64,000 bases of DNA from Butyrivibrio sp. INlla16 (GTDB lineage: Bacteria > Bacillota > Clostridia > Lachnospirales > Lachnospiraceae). The DNA is taken from contig NZ_FMYB01000005.1 of the NCBI RefSeq assembly GCF_900104155.1, positions 62,001-126,000 of the forward strand. Reading direction: 5' to 3'. Shown in pieces: positions 27,020-36,975 of the stretch. The notes under the pieces were generated by a model. The model worked only from the letters and a program-made list of their open reading frames with translations, made no database searches and was not told the origin of the DNA. Position 1 is the first letter of the stretch. Each line of letters begins with the position of its first letter. A program made the translations under genes and the position numbers.

Positions 27020-28327
27020 CTAAAACGGTCTTAATATATAAGCCGTGTACCCCGGAAGTTCCAATCCGCCTCCGAAGTCGATTTCCTCCCTCGAAATCAT
27101 GTCACGCGCTCTTCCTGCTCTGAAATTGCAGTCTATATGTACGGAATTTTCATCCGCATTGACAGCTATCATAACCCTGTCATCTTCAAATTCACGTTCT
27201 ATTATACAGTATTTATTCTGTAATACGAGCTGTTTCATGTCGCCATACTGCAAAGCTTTACTCTCGCCTTTTGCTTTATAAAGCTTTGCAATTACGTCAG
27301 TAAGTTCATTCCACTGAGGCTTATCAAAGGAGGCTCGAAGTGCCGGGTCTCCCTCGGATTTATGAGCTTTTGCTCCCCATTCTGATCCGTAATATACAGT
27401 AGGAATTCCCGGCATTCCAAACATCATTGTATATATAAGCGGAAGATGTTTTTCATTCGTTAATGTGCTTGCTATTCGGCTGACATCATGATTATCAACG
27501 AAGGATAAAAGGTGTTCTCCTCTGTACAGGCACCAGTTTTCCGGTCCGAACTGTCTTAATAGTGAATGAACGATTTCGAACATATTGAGTGAATTAAAAC
27601 TGGAATAAAGCCCCTTGTAGCATTCATAGTTAGTTGCTGAGTGACAAAGCTCAGGTCCCATTACTCTATGATAGTCACCGCCGATCATCTCTCCGACAAG
27701 ATAAAAATCTTCCTTTTGTGAAAGAACATGATTTCTGAGCCTTTTAATAAAATTCTGCTCGAGACAATATGCAACATCAAGCCTGAGGCCATCTATATCG
27801 TATTCTTTTATCCAGCTTGTTACTGCATCAAGAAGGTAATTAACAACATCCTCATTCCATAAATTTAGTTTTACAAGATCATAATTACCTTCCCAGCCCT
27901 CATACCAGAGTCCGTCATTGTAGGCATCATTTCCATCAAAATTTATGTGAAACCAGTCTTTATAAGAGCTGTCCCACTTCTTTTGAAGAACATCTTCAAA
28001 GCCCAAGAAACCTCTTCCTACATGATTAAAAACTCCATCCAGGACAACTTTTATGCCTTCTTTATGGAGAGCCTTACAAACCTTTTTAAAATCATCATTT
28101 GTTCCGAGTCTAACATCAATCTTTTTATAGTCTCTCGTATTGTAGCCATGTGTATCAGACTCGAAAATCGGATTAAAAAGTACCGCACCCACTCCGAGTT
28201 TTTTCAGGTGCGGTATCCAATCTATAACCTTAAGAATTCTATGCTCTAATTTACCATCATTTTCAAAAGGTGCTCCGCAAAATCCAAGCGGATATATTTG
28301 ATAGAAACCTTTTTCATAAGCCCACAT
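27020..28327 (-). CDS. Alpha-amylase-family (GH13) glycosidase, intracellular
   Basis: 435 residues: a GH13 barrel with a short C-terminal beta domain, no signal peptide and no CBM. All catalytic residues are present: the nucleophile Asp in IDGLRLDVAYCLE, the Glu in LVGEMIGGDY, and the His-Asp in SFVDNHDVSRIAS. Region I is VLDGVFNHVGRG. The small size and GVGAVLFNPIFESDTHGYNT suggest a cytosolic maltodextrin- or cyclodextrin-degrading enzyme. It follows a ROK glucokinase by four bases, so released glucose could be phosphorylated by its operon partner. The exact substrate is unknown. Confidence 0.88.
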   Translation of the reverse strand: MWAYEKGFYQIYPLGFCGAPFENDGKLEHRILKVIDWIPHLKKLGVGAVLFNPIFESDTHGYNTRDYKKIDVRLGTNDDFKKVCKALHKEGIKVVLDGVFNHVGRGFLGFEDVLQKKWDSSYKDWFHINFDGNDAYNDGLWYEGWEGNYDLVKLNLWNEDVVNYLLDAVTSWIKEYDIDGLRLDVAYCLEQNFIKRLRNHVLSQKEDFYLVGEMIGGDYHRVMGPELCHSATNYECYKGLYSSFNSLNMFEIVHSLLRQFGPENWCLYRGEHLLSFVDNHDVSRIASTLTNEKHLPLIYTMMFGMPGIPTVYYGSEWGAKAHKSEGDPALRASFDKPQWNELTDVIAKLYKAKGESKALQYGDMKQLVLQNKYCIIEREFEDDRVMIAVNADENSVHIDCNFRAGRARDMISREEIDFGGGLELPGYTAYILRPF

Positions 28328-28331
28328 AATC

Positions 28332-29291
28332 TCAGTTATCCTCTATCATAGCAAGAGCACCATAGATATTGGAATCATCTCCGAGTGCTGCTTTTTTTAG
28401 TTCAACAGTGCTTCTGATTGAAGGCATGCAGTAGCGATCTACCTCAGCAAGGATCTTATCCATAAAGAAGTCGCCAACTGCTTCCATAACACCACCGCCA
28501 TAGACAACAATGTCAGGACTAATAGTGTTAATCATATTGCCGGTAGCAACAGCAAGATAATGGCATGCTCTGTCAACAGCCTCAAGTGTAACCGGATCCT
28601 TGGCAGCAATGGCTTTCTTTAAGTTTTTACTCTTAAACACGCCATTCTCAATGGTCTCTGAGAGCATATTTTTACGTCCTCTTGCAGTCTGCTGCATGAT
28701 GTAAGCGCTCATGCCCTTTTTACTTGAAAATGCTTCGAGACATCCTCTCTGTCCACAACCGCAAAGAGGGCCTTCGGGATCAAGAATCATATGACCGTAT
28801 TCAGCAGCCTTATATTTATTTCCCGTGAACATTTTCCCATCAAGAATCAGGCCGCCGCCCATACCGGTACCTACGAAGAATCCAACTACATTCTTATAGC
28901 CCTTCGCAACACCATATTTCCATTCACCGAGAACACCGACATTTACATCATTGCCAATAAAAAACGGAATATCAAATTTCTTCTCTATTGAGGATTTAAT
29001 ATCATAATTTGTCCAGGGAAGATTTGGCGAAGTAAGAATTATACCGGAGCCCTGATCAATAACACCGGGAGCACCCGCTGCAATGGCATTAAAATCCTTC
29101 TTCTTAATATCGGAATCCTTAATCATGTCTTCAACTACGCTAATAATCATTTTCTCAACATTAGCAGCATCGTCACCTGCTTCCTTGGTCTTTTTCTTAA
29201 GTCGATAAACAATCTCCTTCTTCTCATTGAAAATAGCGCCAAGAATCTTTGTTCCACCGATATCAAGACAGATATTATACTTACCAGACAT
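28332..29291 (-). CDS. ROK-family glucokinase
   Basis: 319 residues from the ATG at 29291. That start is preferred because GGAGG lies seven bases before it; a start 30 bases upstream would overlap the preceding gene. The ATP-binding motif is LDIGGTKILGAIF, the sugar-binding region includes GNDVNVGVLGEW, and the zinc-binding ROK signature is CGCGQRGCLEAFSS. ROK kinases phosphorylate glucose or related hexoses; no helix-turn-helix is present, so it is not a repressor. It lies directly between the GGDEF/EAL gene and the amylase gene. Confidence 0.88.
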   Translation of the reverse strand: MSGKYNICLDIGGTKILGAIFNEKKEIVYRLKKKTKEAGDDAANVEKMIISVVEDMIKDSDIKKKDFNAIAAGAPGVIDQGSGIILTSPNLPWTNYDIKSSIEKKFDIPFFIGNDVNVGVLGEWKYGVAKGYKNVVGFFVGTGMGGGLILDGKMFTGNKYKAAEYGHMILDPEGPLCGCGQRGCLEAFSSKKGMSAYIMQQTARGRKNMLSETIENGVFKSKNLKKAIAAKDPVTLEAVDRACHYLAVATGNMINTISPDIVVYGGGVMEAVGDFFMDKILAEVDRYCMPSIRSTVELKKAALGDDSNIYGALAMIEDN

Positions 29292-29295
29292 CTCA

Positions 29296-32200
29296 CTACC
29301 TCCGTTTATCGTACTTCCCATAGTTGTTTTTGCCGTTTTCTTTCACATAGTAAAGTGCATTATCTGCGTTTCTATATAAATCATTATACGCTTTTCCGTC
29401 TTCCGGGTATACAGCATATCCAACAGACATTGTATATTTTACTTTTTCTCCGTTATAATCAACTATTTTTACAGCTTCTGAGAAGGCTTTTAGTGCTGCG
29501 TCAACCTCCTTGTCTGTATGATTCCTTATTATTACAAGGAATTCATCACCGCCTATTCTTGAAGGATAAACATCTGTGCCAAGATCGTTCTGCATACGGT
29601 TTGCAGCATCCTGAAGCACCTTATCACCACAATGATGACCGTATTTATCATTTATCTGTTTGAAGAAATCAAGATCAAGCAGTATCATTGCAAGACTCTT
29701 AGTATCCGGATCAGCGATGAACGCTTCATAAACCTTACCGATAGTCATACGATTGAACAGCCCCGTCAGAGTATCTCTCTCCGCAAGATTACGTATAGTT
29801 TCATTTGTTCTCTTAAACTGATCGATGTCATATTTAAGAATATAAATATGCACCCCATCATCCTGCCTGTTTCTTCTAATCTGATAACATGCATTCTGAT
29901 ATCTTGGTTTTTCGCTGGAACCGGTCTTTTCAAGATATACTATACGTCCTGAGGTATTTCCGTTTTCATATTCTTTCAGAAGTCTGTCCCTGTTATAAAA
30001 CTCGTACATCTTTTCATGTTCTTCGGGTTCAGCCTGTGAAAATACCATGCTCCTTGTAACTTCTCCAAAAGGAAGCTGTATATAGCCCGTCTCACCGAAA
30101 TCAGAAATAAGACCGGTCTGTCCAAGATGCATATATACAGTCTTATCCTCGGTAAGATTTGCTTCAAGATAAAAGGTATTTCTGATAAACTGTTCAAACG
30201 AACCATATCCAAGTGTCTCCGTAAAAGCATCACTGGCAAGCAAAAGGAATGTCGGATCGCTTGGCATATCATAATATTCAGAGCCACTCTGACTTATATC
30301 GGGAAGTTTTCTCATGCGCTCAGCGTCAAGCGTTCTGGAGCACATGATAAACATTCTGTTTCCTTCCGAGACAATTGGAATAAGCAGATACATAAGCCAG
30401 TCATATTCGCCGTTTATATCCTTTGTCCTGAAATAATCTGTTATATGATTTGTCCCGTATTCACTGATTCTCTCATCAAGACTGTTCAGATTATAAAATT
30501 CTATAAAATCCGCCCTGTCCTCATTATAAATTGCTTCATCCGCAAATTTCTTTATTGCATCTGAAAAACTGCCCTTCTTCATCTTCTGGCTGTATCTGGC
30601 AGTATTTTCATAAACAGTTTCAAAGGTATCATCAACGACAGATACAATATCCACACGGTTATAAATCATATAGAGGAACTTAAGATACGAGTTGAGTTGC
30701 ATTACTCTTGTGCCCGCATCATTTTCTGTCATGATCTCAGCAGTTGCCAAAATAGCTGTCTTGCCAAGTGACTTACTCTGTGTGATTTTCCTTAGCATTA
30801 TCCTGTTAAAGCCGTTACTGGAAACAAATTCCATGGAATGTATTTCATCATCCTGCACACACTGTGATGCAAGCATTTTTATATCTTTTGAGAATATGAT
30901 TGCAGGCGAATTAAACAGCTCCTGAATCGTTTTTACATCATTTGTAAACAAGAGCTTGAAAATATCATAAAAGTCATTATTGCACATGAGCGGCTTAAGG
31001 ATTTTGCCATCAAACTCAAAGATTGCAATCGGCCTGTGATTATAGTAGGAACTATTCGGATCAAATCTCCCTATATCCTGCATGGGAGTCTGAGAAAGCA
31101 CATTTACTTTTCCTATTGCATCATAAAAAGCAGTCTCCTCTTCCGATTCAAACTGATGAGGAAATTGTTCAAGCGGATAATCAAACATTTTTAGAGCTTC
31201 GCTATAGAGATGTCCCTGAGACTGTTCGCAGCCCGACTGCTTAAGGAAGTCAAGAATTTTTTCATCCTCAACACTGCCCATTATCGTTTGAATGCCAAGT
31301 TCCTTAGACATATTGATGATATTCTTAAGCATAACTTTCGGCTTAACATCATCTTTATATCCCGAAAGGAAATTACTGTTAATTTTCACAGCGTTAAAAG
31401 GCATATCATTAAGAATATGCAAGGAAGAATACTCACTTCCGAAATCATCGAATATCACGCTAAAGCCATGGTCCTTAAGTCTTTCTAGTTCAGCCTTTAT
31501 ACCATCTTTATCATTGGTTATTTCCGCCTCGCTGATTTCAATTCTTATTAAAGATTTAGGAAGCTTATATTTTGCAAGCTCTGTTTCTAAAAGATCCACA
31601 ATATCCGCAAGTGCAAAATCAAGCCTTGTAAGATTAATTGAAGCAGGAAGCGGATCCATGCCGATTTTTTTGATTTCACTTTGGTCTTTACAAACCTGTT
31701 TTATTACAAAGCTGTCCAAAAGATAGATTTTTCTTGAATGTTCAAGTACCGAAATAAAATCCTTTGGCATCAGAACTCCGTATTCTGTTGTATTCCACCT
31801 TGCCAGAGCTTCATTTCCGCATACTTTACCTGATAGTGTATGGAAAACCGGTTGGTAAGCGATTGTAATTTCACCATTCTCTATTGCATCTTCGATATGA
31901 TGAACCACATAATGCTTCATCAATATTTCATCGTCGATATTTTCGATATTATACCTGAAGATACCATTCCCAATTGAATCACCTGATGAGCATGCAAGAA
32001 CGGCTTTTTCAATTATTTCCTCAGCTGTATTATCCTCAGCAGTAATGTAATAAATTCCTGCATGAAGATACATTCCTGTATGTATATAAACCTCATCGAA
32101 ATCTCTCTGAATTCTGGAAATAAATCTCTCGATATCATCAATATCTGTTACAACTATAAACTCGCCATCATCAAGCTTGCATGCAATATCCAAAGGGAAA

Positions 32201-32415
32201 CAATCTCTGATTTTGTTTTTAAGAAATACCAGGACCTGATACCCTTCATCAAAGCCATTATTCATATAATATGATCTAAAGCCTTTGATATCGAAAAATA
32301 CACAGCAAAAAGAAGCCGAAAGCTCATCGTTTTCCGCTTTTGAATTAATAATATTTTCAAATTCATCTTTCTGGTATAGGTCTGATGGAAGCCCCTCGCC
32401 TTCAATTTTTGCCAT
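29296..32415 (-). CDS. Large cytosolic GGDEF-EAL-sensor-GGDEF protein (diguanylate cyclase with degenerate EAL)
   Basis: 1039 residues and no clear membrane segment. Residues about 33-155 resemble a GGDEF fold with LDDGEF in place of GGDEF. Residues about 165-410 form an EAL domain that keeps NEALARW and FDDFGSEYSSL but reads VKIN for VKID, and MGSVE where AEGVE carries a catalytic Glu, so hydrolysis is doubtful. Residues about 430-860 are unassigned, PAS-like sensor territory. The C-terminal GGDEF (about 880-1035) has RDTLTGLFNR and an intact RIGGDEF (955-959), without the RxxD inhibitory site. It should make c-di-GMP. It heads an operon with glucokinase, amylase and dut, from its own promoter. 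Confidence 0.88.
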   Translation of the reverse strand: MAKIEGEGLPSDLYQKDEFENIINSKAENDELSASFCCVFFDIKGFRSYYMNNGFDEGYQVLVFLKNKIRDCFPLDIACKLDDGEFIVVTDIDDIERFISRIQRDFDEVYIHTGMYLHAGIYYITAEDNTAEEIIEKAVLACSSGDSIGNGIFRYNIENIDDEILMKHYVVHHIEDAIENGEITIAYQPVFHTLSGKVCGNEALARWNTTEYGVLMPKDFISVLEHSRKIYLLDSFVIKQVCKDQSEIKKIGMDPLPASINLTRLDFALADIVDLLETELAKYKLPKSLIRIEISEAEITNDKDGIKAELERLKDHGFSVIFDDFGSEYSSLHILNDMPFNAVKINSNFLSGYKDDVKPKVMLKNIINMSKELGIQTIMGSVEDEKILDFLKQSGCEQSQGHLYSEALKMFDYPLEQFPHQFESEEETAFYDAIGKVNVLSQTPMQDIGRFDPNSSYYNHRPIAIFEFDGKILKPLMCNNDFYDIFKLLFTNDVKTIQELFNSPAIIFSKDIKMLASQCVQDDEIHSMEFVSSNGFNRIMLRKITQSKSLGKTAILATAEIMTENDAGTRVMQLNSYLKFLYMIYNRVDIVSVVDDTFETVYENTARYSQKMKKGSFSDAIKKFADEAIYNEDRADFIEFYNLNSLDERISEYGTNHITDYFRTKDINGEYDWLMYLLIPIVSEGNRMFIMCSRTLDAERMRKLPDISQSGSEYYDMPSDPTFLLLASDAFTETLGYGSFEQFIRNTFYLEANLTEDKTVYMHLGQTGLISDFGETGYIQLPFGEVTRSMVFSQAEPEEHEKMYEFYNRDRLLKEYENGNTSGRIVYLEKTGSSEKPRYQNACYQIRRNRQDDGVHIYILKYDIDQFKRTNETIRNLAERDTLTGLFNRMTIGKVYEAFIADPDTKSLAMILLDLDFFKQINDKYGHHCGDKVLQDAANRMQNDLGTDVYPSRIGGDEFLVIIRNHTDKEVDAALKAFSEAVKIVDYNGEKVKYTMSVGYAVYPEDGKAYNDLYRNADNALYYVKENGKNNYGKYDKRR

Positions 32416-32448
32416 ACTAATACCAGTTCCTTTTTTCAGTATTCTACT

Positions 32449-32477
32449 ATTTTATGTTAACAAACAGGGATGGACAA
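32449..32477 (-). promoter_or_regulatory. Candidate promoter of the GGDEF/EAL operon
   Basis: On the minus strand TTGTCC, a 17-base spacer and TAAAAT lie about 35 bases before the start codon, just after the terminator of the transaldolase-like gene. Confidence 0.55.
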
Positions 32478-32505
32478 AACAATTAATCGCTTATAAAAAA
32501 ATGTT

Positions 32506-32555
32506 AAAAAAATAAAAATAAAACGCTTTGGATACTACTATGAATATCCAAAGCG
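32506..32555 (-). terminator. Strong terminator after the transaldolase-like gene
   Basis: An 11-bp stem (CGCTTTGGATA and its complement, loop of 10) is followed on the minus strand by TTTTATTTTTATTTTTTT. It lies about 33 bases after the stop codon. Confidence 0.9.
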
Positions 32556-32588
32556 CTATTATTAAGGCATTTTAAAGCATATTATAGA

Positions 32589-33242
32589 TTATTCACCAAA
32601 TACAGCCTTGTAATCCTTCTGGAATTTCTCAATTCCGGCTGTTGTAAGAGGGTGATTAACCATCTGAGCGATAACACCATAAGGTACTGTAGCGATGTGA
32701 GCACCTGCAAGTGCACAATCTGTAACATGCATAGGATGACGTACAGATGCAGCGATGATCTCAGTATCAATACCGTGAAGGTCGAAGATCTGAGCAACCT
32801 CAGAAATAAGGTCTGTACCTCTTGTGCTTATATCATCAAGTCTTCCAAGGAAAGGACTTACGAAAGCAGCGCCTGCTCTTGCTGCAAGAAGAGCCTGGTT
32901 AGCTGTAAAGATAAGAGTCATGTTAATCTTGATGCCTTCAGCTGCAAGTGTATGGCAAGCCTTAAGACCCTCTTCTGTCATAGGAATCTTAACTACCATA
33001 TTCTTGTGAATCTTAGCGATCTCGCGGCCCTCTTTGATCATGCCCTCGGCATCAACTGTTGTAGCCTTAACTTCGCCGCTGATAGGTCCGTCTACGATAG
33101 ATGCGATCTCTGCAACAACCTGATTAAAGTCTCTGCCTTCTTTAGCGATAAGAGAAGGGTTGGTTGTAACACCGCAGATAACACCCATGTCATTTGCTTT
33201 TTTAATGTCCTCAACATTAGCAGTATCCAAGAAGAATTTCAT
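32589..33242 (-). CDS. Transaldolase / fructose-6-phosphate aldolase-like protein
   Basis: 217 residues of the short (TalC/MipB/Fsa) transaldolase type. It begins [13 protein letters not shown], with [13 protein letters not shown] next. The Schiff-base lysine lies in [13 protein letters not shown], and [11 protein letters not shown] follows. These enzymes transfer or release dihydroxyacetone in the pentose phosphate pathway; transaldolase and aldolase activities cannot be separated from sequence alone. The ATG at 33242 is chosen because GGAG lies six bases before it; a start four codons earlier would overlap that site. It is a single-gene transcript with an 8-bp leader hairpin and a strong terminator. 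Confidence 0.92.
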   Translation of the reverse strand: MKFFLDTANVEDIKKANDMGVICGVTTNPSLIAKEGRDFNQVVAEIASIVDGPISGEVKATTVDAEGMIKEGREIAKIHKNMVVKIPMTEEGLKACHTLAAEGIKINMTLIFTANQALLAARAGAAFVSPFLGRLDDISTRGTDLISEVAQIFDLHGIDTEIIAASVRHPMHVTDCALAGAHIATVPYGVIAQMVNHPLTTAGIEKFQKDYKAVFGE

Positions 33243-33257
33243 AATACACTCCATTCC

Positions 33258-33277
33258 GCTTAAGATTATTCTTAAGC
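33258..33277 (-). promoter_or_regulatory. Perfect hairpin in the leader of the transaldolase-like gene
   Basis: GCTTAAGA and TCTTAAGC are perfectly complementary around a 4-base loop, ending 15 bases before the start codon and next to the ribosome site. It could stabilise the mRNA 5' end or be an operator. A candidate promoter (TTGTAA, 16 bases, TATGAT) lies about 70 bases before the ATG. Confidence 0.45.
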
Positions 33278-33363
33278 ATTTGATTAAATATATTTTTCAA
33301 CCGTTAAAAATCATAACACATCTTTCAAATTTTACAAATCATATTATGCTCACTTATTTTCAA

Positions 33364-33855
33364 TTATTGCCATAAGGCACTGCCGTCATCATGAAGCAAG
33401 GCCCCGGGTTCCTGGTCGGCCGCCGTGGTAGCAAGTGTATCACATCGCTCATTCTCAGGATGCCCGTCATGTCCCTTTACCCAATGCCAGGTGACATTAT
33501 GTTTATTTACCGCATCAAGAAGGCGTTTCCATAGTTCTACGTTCTTAACCGGCTTTCCGTCAGATTTTTTCCAATTCTTTTTCAACCATCCGGATATCCA
33601 GTTTTCATTGAAAGCGCTGATAACATACTTTGAATCCGAATAAAGGTCAACCTCACAGGGGCGGTTAAGCGCTTCAAGTCCCATGATTGCACCCATCAAC
33701 TCCATTCGATTGTTGGTTGTCTTATCATAGCCGGCACTTAACTCCTTTTCATGTAGTACGCCTTTACCGTCAATATATTGAATTACTGTTCCGTAGCCAC
33801 CCGGTCCGTCAGGATTACCTCTTGCTGAACCGTCTGAATAAATAGTAACTTTCAT
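33364..33855 (-). CDS. rnhA: Ribonuclease HI
   Basis: Degrades the RNA strand of RNA-DNA hybrids. About 163 residues from the ATG at 33855, which follows GGAG by nine bases; the frame extends further upstream, but those residues overlap the MutS-like gene and do not look like RNase H. The catalytic carboxylates are in [21 protein letters not shown] and [12 protein letters not shown], with the late Asp near [20 protein letters not shown] is the typical His-loop. A basic protrusion ([16 protein letters not shown]) marks the E. coli HI type. The last approximately 12 residues are unusual but short. Confidence 0.93.
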   Translation of the reverse strand: MKVTIYSDGSARGNPDGPGGYGTVIQYIDGKGVLHEKELSAGYDKTTNNRMELMGAIMGLEALNRPCEVDLYSDSKYVISAFNENWISGWLKKNWKKSDGKPVKNVELWKRLLDAVNKHNVTWHWVKGHDGHPENERCDTLATTAADQEPGALLHDDGSALWQ

Positions 33856-33889
33856 TTCATAAATCTCCGTACGTTTAACATTTTTTTCT

Positions 33890-35581
33890 TTACAGTACCC
33901 ACAGCCCATCCTCTTCAAACCGCTTAGCCATTGTCTCTGCCTCACGAACAATCTCATCATTATACCCAATGGTCTTCAGAAGACTTATTGCATTTCTCTT
34001 GGTTGCAGGGCCTGCATTCAACTTGTAATCAAAGGTAACGTCACCATTCTTCATATCACCTTCAAAATGATATACTTCGAAGCGATCATGTAAAACCTCT
34101 GATAACTCTCTGTCATGAGTTGCTGCAAAACACAAAGCTCTTTCTTTGTGAGAGGCAAAATATTCCAAAATTTTCGAGGAAGCCGCAATTCTCTCGATTG
34201 TGTTTGTTCCTCTTAAAACCTCATCAATAAAACATAAAACCGGAGCACCTTCATTCGCTGCAGAATCAAGAATTCTCTTTAAAGACTTGATTTCAACCAT
34301 ATAATAGCTATCACCCAAGGAAAGATCATCCCTAAGTGCCATCGAGGTAAAAACTCTGTAAAACGGAGCTTTATATGAAGTACATGTACAGGTATGAATG
34401 GTCTGAGCCATTATGCTGTTTATTGCACACATCTTAAGAAAAGTTGATTTGCCCGAAGCATTAGAGCCTGTTATCAAAAATCCCTTTTTAGCAGCAAAGG
34501 AATTAGAAACAGGGTTATCCATAAGCAGATGCCTGCCGTTTTCGATCTGATACTCGCCGTGATTTTCCATCAGTTCCGGCACAGTATATTCGGAAACAGA
34601 CGCTCTAAAATATGCAATAGATATGACAGAGTCGATATATCCGATAATTTCGGTCAGTTTCCGGACACTTGGTATTTCCTGCTTAAGTTTCTTATACATG
34701 CTGTTGAATTTGATTAGATCAATATGGGTAAGCATTCTGACATAATCCATTATTATGTCAAAAGGATTTCCGCTGCCGGTTGCTCCATACCCCTTGGACA
34801 AAATCCAGGAGCCTCTTGAAAAGCCTTTAAGCTTTGAGACACATTCCTTTATTTTACTGATATCATCTTTGAAAATATCACTTTCCGTCAGAGCTAAAGC
34901 CTCTCCACCCTTCATGAGTCTAAGGACATAAGAAAAAGTCATAAGATAAGGTGCAAGCGCTGATTTAATCTTAAAATAGCTGACCATATTTACTGCAAAT
35001 GCAATAATTAAAATCAAAAATCCAAGAGTGAAATTAAACAAGCTCATCAAAAGTACAGAAAGAACCATTAATATAAGCATCAATACATGGACAAGATTGG
35101 ATCCTGCAGAATTTTTATCAATAAGCGGCAGATAATCATAGATTGAATACTTACCGCTTTTTCCAATGCAATGCAGGGTTTCCTTCAAATGAATTCTTTT
35201 GCTTTCATCCTTCGATATAGCCGCAAGTTCATTTTCAAGCTTATTAAAAGTGCCATTATCGAAGGTTTGCGGGCATCTTAGTAAGTAATAAAGATACTCT
35301 TCTCCTGATGAAGTCTCGCAATAGCTTATTCTGTCGTAAACCTCATCCATGGAAAGATCATTCCAGGTAATATCATCAATACTGAATTTCTTTTCGGCCG
35401 ACTTATAATATCCACTAACATCAGCTCTTTGTCTCTTTATACGAGACGAAGGCGCAGCACCATATTCGTCTGCGCACTTCTTTTTAAATGATCTCTCTTC
35501 ATTTTTTCTGTTTTGCAATCCAATGAGAAAAACAGCTGCAATAAATACAGCTATTATCCCCAATATATAAGCTCCGGTCAT
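33890..35581 (-). CDS. Membrane-anchored MutS-like ATPase without mismatch-recognition domain
   Basis: 563 residues. Hydrophobic helices lie at about 4-21, 162-181 and 183-201. A helical lever-like region follows, then a MutS domain V ATPase: Walker [10 protein letters not shown] (372-380), Walker [13 protein letters not shown] (Asp453, Glu454) and the AATHDREL switch. The DNA-mismatch domain I and the clamp are lacking, so classic mismatch repair is not expected. Similar membrane MutS homologues are found in Firmicutes and Bacteroidetes, with unknown function as far as I know. It sits between an amidohydrolase gene and rnhA with short spacers. The good GAGG site supports this start. Confidence 0.88.
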   Translation of the reverse strand: MTGAYILGIIAVFIAAVFLIGLQNRKNEERSFKKKCADEYGAAPSSRIKRQRADVSGYYKSAEKKFSIDDITWNDLSMDEVYDRISYCETSSGEEYLYYLLRCPQTFDNGTFNKLENELAAISKDESKRIHLKETLHCIGKSGKYSIYDYLPLIDKNSAGSNLVHVLMLILMVLSVLLMSLFNFTLGFLILIIAFAVNMVSYFKIKSALAPYLMTFSYVLRLMKGGEALALTESDIFKDDISKIKECVSKLKGFSRGSWILSKGYGATGSGNPFDIIMDYVRMLTHIDLIKFNSMYKKLKQEIPSVRKLTEIIGYIDSVISIAYFRASVSEYTVPELMENHGEYQIENGRHLLMDNPVSNSFAAKKGFLITGSNASGKSTFLKMCAINSIMAQTIHTCTCTSYKAPFYRVFTSMALRDDLSLGDSYYMVEIKSLKRILDSAANEGAPVLCFIDEVLRGTNTIERIAASSKILEYFASHKERALCFAATHDRELSEVLHDRFEVYHFEGDMKNGDVTFDYKLNAGPATKRNAISLLKTIGYNDEIVREAETMAKRFEEDGLWVL

Positions 35582-35593
35582 AGAGTCCTCATC

Positions 35594-36901
35594 TTATAAT
35601 TCTTTATCTATTCTTGCATTTATCTCAGAAGCCTTTTTATATATTTCTTCAGGGCTTACTCCTATATTGAATTCATCTTTTTCATAGCGAATGATACCGC
35701 CAATCATAGTCAGAATAACATTTGAATCAGAACCGCTGTAAACTATATTCTTGCAAATATTATTTATAGGCTGCATATTAGGTTTGTTCAAATCAAGCAT
35801 AATGATATCAGCAAGTTTTCCGGCATCAAGGATATCTGCGTCATTAAGGCCCATAGCATGTGCCCCGTTAACGGTAGCCATCTTAAGAACTTCCATTGCA
35901 TCGATGCATGCAGCGTCATTTTCACGAAGCTTTCCAAGACCGGTTACAAGAAACATCTCTCTGAACATGCTAAGAGCATTATTGCTCGCGGGACCGTCTG
36001 TTCCGATAGCTACCGGAATCCCTTTTTTCAAATAGTCGTTTATAGGAGCAATTCCACTCGCAAGTTTGGTGTTTGAACCGGGATTAGTCACCACATACAT
36101 TCCGCGCTTTTTCAAAATATCCATATCCTTTTCATCTGTATGAACAAGGTGATATCCGCCTCCGCCGTAATCAAACATTCCGAGGCTGTCCAGGAATTCA
36201 ACAGGGCTCATGTTGTATCTCTCCCTGCATTCTGCAACTTCATGTGCAGTTTCTGAGATATGAGTGAAAACAGGTGCTTTATACTTATGCGCAAGATCTG
36301 CAATTTTTTGAAGTAATTCTTTGGTACATGTATACTCAGCATGGAATCCAAGAATATATGAATTATATTCATCACGTCCGTTCAGTTTGTTATACATTTC
36401 TTCAACAATCTCAGGTGATTGGCTGAAATTATTCACTGCTCCCACCTGAACGCATCGCATACCGGTATCCCTGCAGGCATCAGCTATGGATTCGGGCGTA
36501 AGGTACATATCAAATATACCGGTGACACCGCCGCTTACATATTCAAGCACTGCAAGCTTAGTAAGATAATATATATCCTCTGCAGTAAGCTTCGCCTCAA
36601 CAGGAAAAATAGCATTATTAAGCCAATCAGCAAGTGGCAGATCATCCGCTCTAGACCTTAACAGTGTCATGGCAGAATGCGTATGTGCATTCTTAAAGCC
36701 GGGCATGAGAAGATTTCCCTTGCAATCTATCTCTCTGTCAAAAACCAGCATTGCACCGGGATTTTCCTTGTAATATTCTTCAATCTGATCAGTTGTATCA
36801 CAGTAAATAATTCTGTCACCGCTTGTCCACAATTCACCCTCAAAGATTTCCTGACCCTCTCTCATAGTGAGAATTTTGGCATTAAAAAATCTAATCCTCA
36901 T
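35594..36901 (-). CDS. Amidohydrolase of the MTA/SAH or guanine/chlorohydrolase type
   Basis: 435 residues. The metal-binding HxH lies in MPGFKNAHTHSAMTLL. The later histidines occur in ILGFHAEYTCTKEL, VFTHISET and YHLVHTDEKD, and the metal Asp in AIGTDGPASNNALSMF. This is the ATZ/TRZ-SsnA branch that includes 5-methylthioadenosine/S-adenosylhomocysteine deaminase (mtaD). Its neighbour is purine nucleoside phosphorylase, so nucleoside deamination is the favoured role. The exact substrate is not decided by the sequence. Two facing copies of the intergenic repeat precede it. Confidence 0.85.
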   Translation of the reverse strand: MRIRFFNAKILTMREGQEIFEGELWTSGDRIIYCDTTDQIEEYYKENPGAMLVFDREIDCKGNLLMPGFKNAHTHSAMTLLRSRADDLPLADWLNNAIFPVEAKLTAEDIYYLTKLAVLEYVSGGVTGIFDMYLTPESIADACRDTGMRCVQVGAVNNFSQSPEIVEEMYNKLNGRDEYNSYILGFHAEYTCTKELLQKIADLAHKYKAPVFTHISETAHEVAECRERYNMSPVEFLDSLGMFDYGGGGYHLVHTDEKDMDILKKRGMYVVTNPGSNTKLASGIAPINDYLKKGIPVAIGTDGPASNNALSMFREMFLVTGLGKLRENDAACIDAMEVLKMATVNGAHAMGLNDADILDAGKLADIIMLDLNKPNMQPINNICKNIVYSGSDSNVILTMIGGIIRYEKDEFNIGVSPEEIYKKASEINARIDKEL

Positions 36902-36918
36902 TTATTCACCCCATTAAC

Positions 36919-36964
36919 CCTCATCCGCCTGCTTTGCAGGCACCTTCCCCCATAGGGGGAAGGC
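36919..36964 (+). repeat. Two-hairpin intergenic repeat, copy B1 (variant stem)
   Basis: Starts CCTCATCCG like the other copies, but the first hairpin is GCCTGC-TTT-GCAGGC instead of GGCAC-TTC-GTGCC: both arms have changed together. The second hairpin, CCTTCCCC/GGGGGAAGG, is kept. It faces copy B2 head to head across about 11 bases. Confidence 0.88.
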
Positions 36965-36975
36965 TATATCATCTG

